Shown here: positions 46,269-55,339 of the stretch, in pieces
How the letters are laid out: every line of letters starts with the position of its first letter
Numbering within the stretch: position 1 is the stretch's first letter
Origin: JAKFWF01 sp963732635
GTDB lineage: Bacteria > Pseudomonadota > Alphaproteobacteria > Rhizobiales > Hyphomicrobiaceae
Reading direction: 5' to 3'
Length of the DNA: 64,000 nucleotides
NCBI GenBank assembly: GCA_963732635.1
Contig: CAVTAL010000035.1
Location: 558,001 to 622,000, forward strand
Notes under the pieces: model-generated
The model's database searches: none
Seen by the model: the letters and a program-made list of their open reading frames with translations, nothing else
Told to the model about the DNA's origin: nothing
Position numbers and translations under genes: made by a program

Positions 46269-47062
46269 AGATCGCGGTGATGGGTGCTGCCGGACGCATG
46301 GGTCAGGAGCTCGTGCGCACGATTGCCACGATCTCGGCAGTCGAGATCGCCGGTGGTATCGAACGTCCCGGCAGCCAATGGGTTGGTCAGGACATCGGCA
46401 AGGTCGCCGGTCTCGACGCGCTTGGCATCAGCATCACCGATGATCCGCTTGAACTGATCGTGCGCGCGGAAGCGATCCTCGATTTCACCACGCCGGCTGC
46501 AACCGTCGAAACGGCTGGCCTCGCCGCCAACGCGCGCATCGTCCACGTCATCGGCACGACCGGTTTGCAGGACGAGCACATGGCCGCGATCAGGGCGGCA
46601 TCCAGGCACGCGACGATCATTCAGGCGGGCAACATGAGCCTCGGCGTAAATCTGCTGCTGGGTCTGACGCGCAAAATCGCCGCTGCGCTCGACGATGACT
46701 ACGACATCGAAATCCTCGAAATGCACCACAAGCATAAGGTCGACGCACCGTCTGGCACGGCCCTGATGCTCGGCGAGGCTGCAGCCGAAGGGCGCGGCAT
46801 CAAGCTTTCAGAACGCAGCGTTCGGGTACGCGACGGGCACACCGGGGCGCGCAAGGCGGGGGACGTCGGCTTTGCCACCCTGCGCGGCGGCTCGGTCATC
46901 GGCGATCACTCGGTGATCTTCGCCGGTAGCGGCGAGCGCATCGAGATCTCGCATCTGGCGTCGGATCGCGGCATCTACGCGCGCGGCGCCATCAAGGCGG
47001 CACAGTGGGGGCGCGGTAAGGGACCCGGCCTGTTCTCGATGGCCGACGTGCTGGGCCTCTAA
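46265..47062 (+). CDS. dapB: 4-hydroxy-tetrahydrodipicolinate reductase
   Basis: A 265-residue DapB, the NAD(P)H-dependent reductase of the lysine/diaminopimelate pathway. N-terminal nucleotide-binding fold AVMGAAGRMGQELVRTIA, then IHVIGTTGLQD-like sequence (VHVIGTTGLQDEHMAAI), and the catalytic/substrate signature EMHHKHKVDAPSGTALMLGE with His-His-x-Lys. It ends RGKGPGLFSMADVLGL, as orthologues do. ATGA overlap with ppa. Its 3' end is 10 bp from convergent gpmI. Confidence 0.97.
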   Translation: MKIAVMGAAGRMGQELVRTIATISAVEIAGGIERPGSQWVGQDIGKVAGLDALGISITDDPLELIVRAEAILDFTTPAATVETAGLAANARIVHVIGTTGLQDEHMAAIRAASRHATIIQAGNMSLGVNLLLGLTRKIAAALDDDYDIEILEMHHKHKVDAPSGTALMLGEAAAEGRGIKLSERSVRVRDGHTGARKAGDVGFATLRGGSVIGDHSVIFAGSGERIEISHLASDRGIYARGAIKAAQWGRGKGPGLFSMADVLGL

Positions 47063-47072
47063 GCACCGAACT

Positions 47073-48594
47073 CTAGCCCCTCAGCAGCGAATTACCCGTC
47101 ATTTCCGCCGGCTGCTTAAGACCCATGAGCTGCAACAGCGTCGGAGCGACATCGGCGAGCTTGCCATCGGTGATTACGGTTTTCGGTGTGCCAACGAGCA
47201 GCACCGGCACCGGGTTGGTCGTGTGCGCCGTGTGCGGGCCGCCGGTTTGCGGATCGCGCATCAATTCGCAATTGCCGTGGTCGGCGATGACGACCAGCGC
47301 GCCACCAGCGGCACGGATCGCACCCCACAACCGGCCGAGCCCGGTATCCACTGTTTCGACTGCCTTCACCGCGGCGGCGAGATCACCGGTGTGTCCAACC
47401 ATGTCGGGATTGGCATAGTTGAGCACGATCAGATCGTACGTGCCTGAGGCGATCGCGCCGACGGCTTTGTCGGTCAGTTCCGGCGCCGACATTTCCGGCT
47501 GCAGGTCGTAGGTCGCGACCTTTGGCGACGGCACCATGATGCGGTCCTCGCCCGCATAGGCGGCTTCGGCGCCACCGTTGAGGAAGTACGTGACGTGGGC
47601 GTACTTCTCGGTCTCGGCCATGCGCAATTGGCGACGGCCGGCGTTGGCGACGACCTCGCCCAGCACGTTCGCCATCGACTGCGGCTCGAACATCGCCGAC
47701 ATGTACCGGTTGAGGTGGTCGCTGTAGCTCGTGAGGCCGACGGCCATGGCGAATTTTACCAGACGGGGCCGGGTAAAACCCTTGAACTCCGGATCGAGGG
47801 CCGCGGCCAGGATCTCGCGCACTCGGTCGGCGCGGAAATTGAAGCACAGCAACGCATCGCCGTCCTTCATGCCGGCATATTCACCGACCACTGCCGGCTC
47901 CAGGAATTCGTCGCTCTTGTCGTGGGCGTAGCCGTCTTCGATGACCGACAGCGGGTTGTGCGAAGCGCGGGCCGGCGGCTTCGACAATCGCGCCGTAGGC
48001 TTTGGCGACCCGGTCCCAGCGATTGTCGCGGTCCATGGCGAAATACCGTCCGCTCACCGATACAATCGGCGCCGAGGCAGGGAGTGCCGCGCTGAATGCC
48101 GTGACGTACTCCTTGGCTGAACGCGGCGGCGTATCGCGTCCGTCGGTTATGACGTGGACGACCGTCGGCACGCCGGCCTTGGTCAGTACTTCGGCCAGCG
48201 CGACAGCATGGTCTTGATGCGCATGCACGCCGCCCGGCGAGACGAGCCCCATCAGATGGCAGGTGCCACCGGATTTGCGCAGTTGCTCGACCAGCCGCAG
48301 CAGGGTCGGATTGCGGGCTATGTCACCGGTCTTCGTGGATTCGGAAATGCGCGGCAGGTCCTGCATAACGACCCGGCCGGCACCGATATTGAGATGGCCG
48401 ACCTCGGAATTGCCCATCTGGCCCGCCGGCAAACCAACCTCCAGTCCCGAAGTGCGCAGGAAAGCATGCGGGTAGCTCGACCAGAGTTCGTCGAATACTG
48501 GTGTGCGGGCCTGCCGGACGGCATTGTCGGCGGGATCGTCGCGCCAGCCCCAGCCGTCCAAAATCACCAGCATCACCGGACGTTGCTGTGTCAT
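47073..48594 (-). pseudogene. gpmI: 2,3-bisphosphoglycerate-independent phosphoglycerate mutase, one frameshift
   Basis: GpmI interconverts 2- and 3-phosphoglycerate in glycolysis and gluconeogenesis, using Mn ions. The 5' part (ATG 48594) has VMLVILDGWGWRDDPADNAV (first metal Asp), GNSEVGHLNIGAGRVV (catalytic Ser) and SPGGVHAHQDHAVALAEVL. The 3' part has CFNFRADRVREIL, ANPDMVGHTGDLAAAVKAVE and VIADHGNCELM (metal ligands). One extra base in GGG at 47969-47971 (in GGGCCGGC) splits the frame after AYGAIVEAAG. Removing it gives RASHNPLSVIEDGYAHDKSD and a normal 506-residue protein. Every catalytic residue is intact, so a base-calling error is likelier than gene loss. Confidence 0.88.
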
Positions 48595-48795
48595 GTCTTG
48601 CCTCGCATGGGTGACCAGGGCGCTGCGGACGAATTGCTGGCGCGCGCCGAGATCTCGATTTCGCTGGGTATTTGCTCCCGCCGCACCGTCCCGTCAACCA
48701 GTCCGCAAGCATGCGGCTGATCTGGTTGACATATTGGAGTAGCAGGATATCAGCCGCAGGGCACGGTGGCCGGCATTCGCGAGTTGGGAGATACG

Positions 48796-49395
48796 ATGAT
48801 GGGTTGGAACGAAATGGCGCTCGATGCCGAGAAAGAGAATAAGGCAAAGCGCGATCGGTTGATCAGCGTCTATATCGGCATCGTCGCGGTGATCCTGGCG
48901 ATCTGCGCAATGGGAGGCGGCAACGCCACCAAGGATTCGACCCGCTACAACATCGAGGCCACCAACGGCTGGAACTTCTTCCAGGCCAAGAACCTGCGTC
49001 GTAATGCGCTTCTGCTGACGGTCGACGAACTGGAATTGACGTTGAAGGCCAACCCGCAGCTCAGCGCCGAAGCGCGCGCGCTGTATGAGGAAAAGATCAA
49101 GACCCGCAAGGCCGATATCGCCCGGCTCAGCAACGATCCGGCGACCAAGGAAGGCCTCGACCAGCTATTCGAGCGCAACAAGGGGCTTGAGAAGCAGCGC
49201 GACGAGTCGCTGCGCCGTGACCCCTATTTCGATTACGGACAGGCGTTCCTGCAGATCGCGATCGTGATCGCCTCGGTCGCGCTGATTTCGAGCGGCAGCC
49301 TGCTGCTAGTGTTCAGTGCGGTCTGCGCGGCGCTTGGCGCGTTCTGCACATTAAACGGCTTCACGATGCTGTTCAGCGTTCCGTTTATCGGTTGA
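48796..49395 (+). CDS. DUF4337 family membrane protein
   Basis: A 199-residue membrane protein matching DUF4337 by layout: a short cytoplasmic N-terminus (EMALDAEKENKAKRDRLISV), helix 1 (YIGIVAVILAICAMGGGNA), a soluble helical region (ATNGWNFFQAKNLRRNALLL and a charged coiled segment), then two C-terminal helices (AFLQIAIVIASVALISSGSL, LLVFSAVCAALGAFCTLNGF). The NWNFFQAK-like WNFFQAKNLRR motif is the family hallmark. GGGAG precedes ATG 48796. Function unknown. It is divergent from gpmI. Confidence 0.78.
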   Translation: MMGWNEMALDAEKENKAKRDRLISVYIGIVAVILAICAMGGGNATKDSTRYNIEATNGWNFFQAKNLRRNALLLTVDELELTLKANPQLSAEARALYEEKIKTRKADIARLSNDPATKEGLDQLFERNKGLEKQRDESLRRDPYFDYGQAFLQIAIVIASVALISSGSLLLVFSAVCAALGAFCTLNGFTMLFSVPFIG

Positions 49396-49464
49396 TGTTC
49401 CCATAATGTTCTTGTGGCAATGGCGCGTCTGTGCTATCCGTTGCCGGAACATCGGGAGCGTAGC

Positions 49465-51000
49465 ATGTTCGGCAAAATGTCCACCGTTGCGTTTGTCGGC
49501 ATCGAAGCCCGGCCGGTCCACGTCGAGGTGCGGATCACGCCCGGCAAGCACGTATTCACGGTGGTCGGCTTGCCCGACAAAGCTGTCGCGGAAAGTCGCG
49601 AGCGGGTGCGCAATGCGCTGCACGCGATCGGCCTCGGGTTACCATGGACGCGGCTGACGGTTAATCTCGCGCCCGGTGATTTGCCCAAGGAGGGCAGCCA
49701 TTTCGATTTACCGATCGCGCTGGCGATGATGGTTGCGATGGGTGCGATTTCACCCGAGGCGGTGGAAGGTTTCGCCGCCATCGGCGAATTGCAGCTCGAC
49801 GGCCAGATCAGGTCCGTGCCGGGGGCATTGCCGGCTGCGGTCGGCGCCAACGCGATGGGCAAAGGACTGATTTGCCCCGAGGCGTGCGGTTCGGAAGCGG
49901 CATGGGCTGCCGAAAGCATGAATGTGATCGCGGCACCGCACCTGATATCGCTGATCAATCACCTGCGCGGCACTCAGACCTTGCGACGGCCAACGGCGAC
50001 GATCGATCGCGATTTGGCAACCAACCTGCCCGACCTGCGTGACGTCAAAGGCCAGGAGATGGCCAAGCGCGCGCTCGAGATCGCTGCTGCCGGGGGGCAC
50101 AACCTGTTGATGGTCGGCCCGCCGGGATCTGGCAAATCCATGCTGGCGGCCAGGTTGCCGTCGATCCTGCCACCGCTCGATCCGGCCGAGATGCTCGAAG
50201 TATCGATGGTGCATTCGCTGGCCGGCGAACTGATGGGTGGCAAACTCAGGGTCGAGCGGCCGTTCCGCAGCCCACACCATTCGGCCAGCATGGCGGCGCT
50301 GGTTGGTGGTGGCTCACGGCCGAAGCCCGGCGAGGTTTCGCTCGCCCACCTCGGTGTATTGTTTCTCGACGAATTACCGGAGTTCGTGCCGCAGGTGCTC
50401 GACAGTCTGCGGCAACCGCTGGAAACCGGCGAGGTGGTGATCGCGCGCGCCAACCACCGCATCGCCTACCCGTCGCGCATTCAGTTGATCGCCGCAATGA
50501 ACCCGTGCAAGTGCGGTGGTGGCTCGCCAGGGCACGCCTGCAAGCGCGGTCCGAAATGCGCCGCCGACTATCAGGCGCGAATCTCCGGGCCGCTGCTCGA
50601 TCGCATCGATCTACAGATTGAGGTGCCGGCAGTTTCCGCCGCCGATCTGTCGCTGCCCAGTCCAGCCGAGGGCAGCGCCGAAGTTCGTGCCCGGGTCACT
50701 GCGGCTCGCGAGCGTCAACGTGATCGGATGCATGTGCTGGGCGTCAACAATGTCCGCACCAACGCCGAGACTTCGGGGCGGCTGCTTGAGGACATTGCCA
50801 AGCTTGATGCCGATGGCGCCGGGCTGTTGCGCCAAGCCTGCGATACGCTGCAGCTATCGGCACGTGGTTTTCATCGCACGCTGAAAGTTGCGCGCACACT
50901 CGCCGATCTCGATGCTGTCGAACAGGTGGGCCATGTCCATATCGCCGAGGCGTTGAGCTACCGAGGCGAAACCATGCGAAAGCAGAGAGTGGCGGCCTGA
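49465..51000 (+). CDS. comM: YifB/ComM family Mg chelatase-like AAA ATPase
   Basis: A 511-residue ComM, a hexameric branch-migration helicase used in natural transformation and recombination. The N-terminal Lon-protease-like domain (GIEARPVHVEVRITPGKHVF, VVGLPDKAVAESRERVRNAL) lacks a catalytic dyad. The AAA domain has Walker A GPPGSGKSMLA, Walker B GVLFLDELPEF and SPHHSASMAALVGGGSRPKPG. The zinc-like Cys cluster NPCKCGG...GHACKRGPKC and the C-terminal Mg-chelatase domain follow. ATG 49465 has GGGAG 8 bp upstream; a longer frame from GTG 49414 is possible. Confidence 0.92.
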   Translation: MFGKMSTVAFVGIEARPVHVEVRITPGKHVFTVVGLPDKAVAESRERVRNALHAIGLGLPWTRLTVNLAPGDLPKEGSHFDLPIALAMMVAMGAISPEAVEGFAAIGELQLDGQIRSVPGALPAAVGANAMGKGLICPEACGSEAAWAAESMNVIAAPHLISLINHLRGTQTLRRPTATIDRDLATNLPDLRDVKGQEMAKRALEIAAAGGHNLLMVGPPGSGKSMLAARLPSILPPLDPAEMLEVSMVHSLAGELMGGKLRVERPFRSPHHSASMAALVGGGSRPKPGEVSLAHLGVLFLDELPEFVPQVLDSLRQPLETGEVVIARANHRIAYPSRIQLIAAMNPCKCGGGSPGHACKRGPKCAADYQARISGPLLDRIDLQIEVPAVSAADLSLPSPAEGSAEVRARVTAARERQRDRMHVLGVNNVRTNAETSGRLLEDIAKLDADGAGLLRQACDTLQLSARGFHRTLKVARTLADLDAVEQVGHVHIAEALSYRGETMRKQRVAA

Positions 51001-51061
51001 TGCCATCGAGCCTGAACTCTGAACGGTCCTCGACGGTGCCCGCGCGTAATCTTGGCGTGAC

Positions 51062-51144
51062 GTTTGCGCGCAAACAAGGACGGTGAGTGCTGCAATTCTG
51101 GACGGCTTAGCGCCGGTATTGGTCTACCCCATTCATGAATGGGG
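51062..51144. promoter_or_regulatory. Two perfect palindromes in the 337-bp gap before the Tim44-like gene
   Basis: GTTTGCGCGCAAAC (14 bp, 51062-51075) and CCCCATTCATGAATGGGG (18 bp, 51127-51144) are each perfect, gapless palindromes. They lie 263-276 and 194-211 bp upstream of the Tim44-like gene. No gene was found in 51001-51337. They may be repressor sites; no matching regulator is in the window. Confidence 0.4.
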
Positions 51145-51337
51145 AACCGTTGCAAACTATGCTTGGTAAGGCCTGCTTCACGACAGAGAAATTGAGGACT
51201 GGACTATTGGGTTTCCGTCACCATATCTATCGTCGGAGCCGAAAAGCGCAGACTTGGTGCGCATTGGCTCGGTTTGTCGGTTTCGGATGCATAAATGCGG
51301 GCGAATGCTCGCCAGAAACAAAGGGAAGCGCTTGGCC

Positions 51338-52285
51338 ATGTTGAGAAAAACAGCCTATGCAACCATCGGCGCGATTGCCGCGCTGGCGATGACCGTCGCC
51401 GTTGCCGACGCTCGTCCAGGTGGCAGCAAGTCGATCGGCTCGCGCGGTGCTAATACCAACAGCGCGCCGCCGACCACGAATACCGCACCACGCACGGCAG
51501 AGCCAATCGGCAAGTCGGCGACCCAGCCGGGCGCCGCCGTCGCCGGTCAGGGTGCCACCAAAGCCGCTGGCGCCGCCACTGCGCCAGCGCGTAGCGGCTT
51601 CGGCTCGATGCTGATGGGCGGCCTGCTTGGCGCCGGCCTTTTCGGCCTGCTGTCGGGCAGCGGCCTGTTCAGCGGCCTCGGTTCACTTGCCGGCGTCTTG
51701 GGCTTCTTGCTCCAGATGGCGCTGATTGCTGGCGTCGTCGCCATCGCGATGGCCTATTTCCGCAACCGTAACGCGCCGGCGATGGCTTCAGCCCAGGCGG
51801 CCAACGTCACCCAGCGTCCGGTTCAGGAGTTCGCGCGACAGGGTGCCAATTTTGGCGGTGGCGGCGCTCCGGCACTTGCCAAGCTCAATATCACCGGCGA
51901 CGACTTCAGCTCGTTCGAGCGTTTGCTCGGCAACATCCAGGGCGCCTATGGCCGCCAGGATCGCGGTGCGTTGAAAGCTCTGACGACGCAGGAGATGTTC
52001 CATTACTTCGACGACGAACTGACCGCCAACGAGGCTAAGGGTGTGGTCAACCGCATCGGCCCGGTCAAGCTGCTGCAGGGTGACTTATCGGAAGCCTGGG
52101 GCGAGGCCGGCGCGGAGTACGCCACCGTCGCGATGCGCTACTCGATCGACGACAAGACGGTTGAAGTTGCGTCGGGGCGCGTGGTCGCAACTGGCGAACC
52201 GGAAGCCACCGAGCTTTGGACGTTCCGCCGCACTCCGGGCGCCAATGCGATGTCGTGGAAGCTGTCGGCGATCCAGCAGACCTAA
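51338..52285 (+). CDS. Tim44-like domain membrane protein
   Basis: A 315-residue protein with an N-terminal signal peptide or anchor (LRKTAYATIGAIAALAMTVA, then VADARPGG), a low-complexity Ser/Thr/Pro/Ala region, a Gly-rich membrane helix (LGFLLQMALIAGVVAIAMAY) and a C-terminal Tim44/MBA1-like domain (DDFSSFERLLGNIQGAYGRQ, LWTFRRTPGANAMSWKLSAI). Tim44-like proteins in alphaproteobacteria are envelope proteins of uncertain role. ATG 51338 gives the cleanest signal peptide; upstream in-frame ATG codons exist. A terminator follows the stop. Confidence 0.85.
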   Translation: MLRKTAYATIGAIAALAMTVAVADARPGGSKSIGSRGANTNSAPPTTNTAPRTAEPIGKSATQPGAAVAGQGATKAAGAATAPARSGFGSMLMGGLLGAGLFGLLSGSGLFSGLGSLAGVLGFLLQMALIAGVVAIAMAYFRNRNAPAMASAQAANVTQRPVQEFARQGANFGGGGAPALAKLNITGDDFSSFERLLGNIQGAYGRQDRGALKALTTQEMFHYFDDELTANEAKGVVNRIGPVKLLQGDLSEAWGEAGAEYATVAMRYSIDDKTVEVASGRVVATGEPEATELWTFRRTPGANAMSWKLSAIQQT

Positions 52286-52316
52286 ACTGGCCGCACTGCG
52301 ATCAGGGAAATAGGAG

Positions 52317-52345
52317 AGGCGGCGCCCATCGGTGCCGCCTTTTTT
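52317..52345 (+). terminator. Intrinsic terminator after the Tim44-like gene
   Basis: Stem AGGCGGC/GCCGCCT (52317-52323 and 52334-52340) with a 10-nt loop is followed by a T-run to 52345. It lies between convergent genes and has a T-tract only on the plus strand. Confidence 0.85.
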
Positions 52346-52356
52346 GTTTTCGTGGA

Positions 52357-53676
52357 CTACAGAATGAACTTTGACAGATCGGCATTCTTCGCCAGATCGC
52401 CGACGCGCGTCTGCACGTAAGCTGCGTCGATCCGCACCGTCTGGCCTGGGCGATCAGATGCGTCGAACGAAATCTCGTCGAGGATCCGTTCCATGACCGT
52501 CTGCAGCCGCCGGGCGCCAATATTCTCGACCGTCGAATTCACCAACACGGCGATGTCGGCAATCGCATCAATGGCGTCATCGCTGAATTCCAGCGTCAAC
52601 GCTTCCGTTCCCATCAGCGCGACGTACTGCTTGATCAGGCTGGCTTCCGGTTCGGTCAGGATGCGGCGCAGGTCCTCGCGTAGCAGCGGTTTCAATTCGA
52701 CCCGGATCGGCAAGCGACCTTGCAGTTCCGGCAGTAGGTCGGACGGCTTTGAGACATGAAACGCGCCCGAGGCGATGAAAAGGATGTGGTCGGTCTTGAT
52801 CGGCCCATGCTTGGTCGAAACCGTGGTGCCTTCGATCAGCGGCAACAGGTCGCGCTGCACACCCTCCCGGCTGACGTCGGCGCCGACCCGGCCGGCATCG
52901 CTGCGTGAGCAGATCTTGTCAATCTCGTCGAGGAACACGATGCCGTTGTTCTCGACCGAACGCAGCGCTTCCGCCGTGATCTGGTCGCTGTCGAGCAGCT
53001 TGTCGCTCTCCTCCGCGATCAGCACAGCGTAGCTGTCCTTCACCGTCACCCTGCGCGGTTTGGCGTTGGCGCCGCCGAGGGCCTTGCCGAGCATTTCGCC
53101 GATGTTGATCATGCCGATCGAGTTGCCGGGTTGACCTGGCAGTTCGAACATCGGCATGCCACCGCCCTTGGCTTCGGAGACGCGGATCTCGATCTCCTTG
53201 TCGTTGAGTTCGCTATTGCGCAGGCGTCGGCGGAAGCTCTCGCGCGTCGCTGGTGACGAGTTCTCGCCGACCAGGGCGTCGAGTACGCGTTCTTCGGCTG
53301 CCTTCTCGGCCCGAGCCTTGACCTCGCGGCGCTTGGCCTCGCGTACCAATGTGATGCCGATCTCGACCAGATCACGAATGATACTGTCGACGTCGCGGCC
53401 GACGTAGCCGACTTCGGTGAACTTGGTCGCTTCGACCTTCAGGAACGGTGCGCCGGCAAGCTTGGCGAGCCGGCGCGAGATCTCGGTCTTCCCGACGCCG
53501 GTCGGCCCGATCATCAAGATGTTCTTGGGCAGCACCTCCTCGCGCAGATCGCCGGTCAGCTGCTGGCGGCGCCAGCGGTTGCGCAGCGCGATTGCAACCG
53601 CGCGCTTGGCGTCGTTCTGGCCGACGATATAGCGGTCGAGTTCGGAAACGATCTCGCGAGGTGAGAAGTCGGTCAT
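52357..53676 (-). CDS. hslU: ATP-dependent protease ATPase subunit HslU
   Basis: A 439-residue HslU, the AAA+ unfoldase of the HslUV protease. It starts TDFSPREIVSELDRYIVGQN at ATG 53676. Walker A is GPTGVGKTEISRRLAKLAG, pore motif GYVGRD, Walker B VFLDEIDKIC, and sensor/arginine-finger region LQGRLPIRVELKPL; it ends SKFIL. The I domain (about residues 110-240) contains the expected FRRRLRNSELNDKEIEI. The frame is open to 53862 but that part overlaps the tRNA. hslV, normally close upstream, is not in the window; a tRNA-Leu gene lies there instead. Confidence 0.96.
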   Translation of the reverse strand: MTDFSPREIVSELDRYIVGQNDAKRAVAIALRNRWRRQQLTGDLREEVLPKNILMIGPTGVGKTEISRRLAKLAGAPFLKVEATKFTEVGYVGRDVDSIIRDLVEIGITLVREAKRREVKARAEKAAEERVLDALVGENSSPATRESFRRRLRNSELNDKEIEIRVSEAKGGGMPMFELPGQPGNSIGMINIGEMLGKALGGANAKPRRVTVKDSYAVLIAEESDKLLDSDQITAEALRSVENNGIVFLDEIDKICSRSDAGRVGADVSREGVQRDLLPLIEGTTVSTKHGPIKTDHILFIASGAFHVSKPSDLLPELQGRLPIRVELKPLLREDLRRILTEPEASLIKQYVALMGTEALTLEFSDDAIDAIADIAVLVNSTVENIGARRLQTVMERILDEISFDASDRPGQTVRIDAAYVQTRVGDLAKNADLSKFIL

Positions 53677-53827
53677 CAATGGGCTTTCTGGCAGCGGGCG
53701 GGTGGTGGGACTTATGACCCTGAGACTTAGGTTCGGCGGCAACAAGGTGCAAGCCGTCTCGTTCGGGGACATTTGTCCCGTGCGAGCGCCGCCGCTGTGG
53801 AGCGCCTTCGGGCGCGTGAGCGCAATA

Positions 53828-53914
53828 TGGTGCGGACGGCGGGACTTGAACCCGCACTTCATTGCTGAAAACGGATTTTAAGTCCGTTGCGTCTACCGAT
53901 TTCGCCACGTCCGC
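53828..53914 (-). tRNA. tRNA-Leu (anticodon UAA)
   Basis: An 87-nt class II tRNA with encoded CCA. Acceptor stem GCGGACG pairs with CGTCCGC. The D arm is GGCGAAATCGGTAGACGC, the anticodon stem-loop ACGGACTTAAAATCCGT with anticodon TAA, and the long variable arm and GGTTCAAGTCCC T-arm fit tRNA-Leu. The minus-strand gene is 151 bp upstream of hslU. No attachment-site duplication or integrase was seen. Confidence 0.95.
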
Positions 53915-54234
53915 TGGGGTAGATGCGGAGGGTGATAGCGGGTTGGCGGCATTGGCGCCAGAGGTATGCGCCCGCTCCGCGCCGATCGGTCGGTTCGTCA
54001 AAATGTCGGGCGGTTTCGCCACCCGATCCAGCGTCGTCGGTGGGCCTACCCGGCGTGCGCGCCGGACGCTTGAATGGGATCGCGCAGGGTCAAGGCGTGC
54101 CCGTGGTCGACGGCCGCATTCAGACGGCCGCATTCAAAAGCCCAAAAGTCGGCGCATCGTGTTTGTGGGTTGATGATGGGCCACATCGTAGCCTAGGGTG
54201 AGGCGTAATAAAAAATCATAATCGGGAGAAAACA
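53915..54234. other. 320-bp intergenic region with a 14-bp tandem duplication
   Basis: Between tRNA-Leu and the ABC transporter operon. No gene is supportable. GACGGCCGCATTCA is repeated exactly in tandem at 54109-54122 and 54123-54136. The last 40 bp are AT-rich (AATAAAAAATCATAATC) and lead into GGGAGAAAACA before the next ATG, so the operon promoter probably lies here. Confidence 0.6.
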
Positions 54235-55335
54235 ATGACGAAGCGGAACCATACGCGCCGCGCAGTGCTAAAAGGCAGTCTTGCCGTAGCCGCAGCGCCA
54301 ATCGCAGCCGGATTGCTTTCCACCCGTCTCGCCGCTCAAGGCAGGCCCGTTACGAAGGTTCTTGATTTCGAGACCGCCGCCGACGTTGCCAAGGCGGAGG
54401 CCGAAGGCGAATTCACATTTTACAGTCATGACAGCGAGCCCGGGATCGCCGGAATTCTTGAGGCATTCAACAAGGACTTCCCGAAAATAAAGGGCAAGTA
54501 TGTACGCGCGCAGAACGGGACGTTGTTCTCGCGGACCGTGGCCGAGCGCTCGGCCAACAAATTTGCGGCCGACGTCATCCAATTCTCCGAACCCGCAACA
54601 GCGCTCGATTTCCAGAAACGTGGCGGCTATTCGAACTACGTCTCACCGCAGGTGAAGTTCTATGGCACCGAACATCTTTCCAATCCCGTCGGTGACTACT
54701 TTTGGGTGGGCGTCACGTTCGCGGGGATCGCCTACAATACCGAAAAGGTGAAGCCCGAGGATGCGCCGAAGGCTTGGACGGACATTGCCAAGCCGGTCTG
54801 GCTGAACGGCGCCAATGTGAAGATGTCCAACTCCGGCATGCAGTTCGTGCAGTGGTATGAGCTCCGAAAGTTATATGGAGACAAGTTCTGGAGCGAGTTC
54901 TCCAAAGTTCGCCCCCGTGGCTTCGATTCCCGTGCGCAGCAATTCGAGCGCCTTGCCAAGGGCGACGACAAGATCTGCGTCCTTGCGGAGTACGCTGGGT
55001 ACCTGCTTGTGAAACAGAAGGGTGCGCCGGTTGCGTTCGTGGCGCCCGCCGATGGCTTGCCGGCAAGCCCGCTGCTCTGCGGTATCGCTGACCGTGGCCC
55101 AAGTCCTGAGGCCGCGCGGCTCTTCATGGATTGGCAGATGTCGCTGCGCGGGCAGAACCATCAGCAAACAAATCAATATCTCTACTACGGTTCCTTGCGC
55201 AAGGACGCACCGCCGATGCCAAGCGGTCAGCGCCTGAGCGACTACAAGTTGCTATCGCCGACCAAGGAAATGGACGCCTTCGTCGCCTCGCGTGACGCCT
55301 TCAACAAGGAATGGAACGCGATGCTCGGGCTCTGA
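54235..55335 (+). CDS. ABC transporter substrate-binding protein, Tat-exported
   Basis: A 366-residue periplasmic binding protein of the FbpA/ferric or 2-aminoethylphosphonate-like class. The N-terminus carries a twin-arginine signal, HTRRAVLKGSLAVAAAPIAA, ending near LAAQG. The mature part follows with GEFTFYSHDSEPGIAGILEA, FNKDFPKIKGKYVRAQNG, an SADVIQFSEPATAL-like segment and VGVTFAGIAYNTEKVKPEDA, the typical hinge region. Tat export suggests a co-factor or metal-loaded ligand, but no Tyr pair for Fe(III) could be assigned. It is the first gene of a three-gene transporter operon (4 bp before the permease). The ligand is unknown. Confidence 0.86.
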   Translation: MTKRNHTRRAVLKGSLAVAAAPIAAGLLSTRLAAQGRPVTKVLDFETAADVAKAEAEGEFTFYSHDSEPGIAGILEAFNKDFPKIKGKYVRAQNGTLFSRTVAERSANKFAADVIQFSEPATALDFQKRGGYSNYVSPQVKFYGTEHLSNPVGDYFWVGVTFAGIAYNTEKVKPEDAPKAWTDIAKPVWLNGANVKMSNSGMQFVQWYELRKLYGDKFWSEFSKVRPRGFDSRAQQFERLAKGDDKICVLAEYAGYLLVKQKGAPVAFVAPADGLPASPLLCGIADRGPSPEAARLFMDWQMSLRGQNHQQTNQYLYYGSLRKDAPPMPSGQRLSDYKLLSPTKEMDAFVASRDAFNKEWNAMLGL

Positions 55336-55339
55336 CGCC

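Noticed and set aside
53828..54234. Integrated element at tRNA-Leu
   Set aside because: No integrase, no duplicated tRNA 3' end and no compositional change in the following ABC operon.
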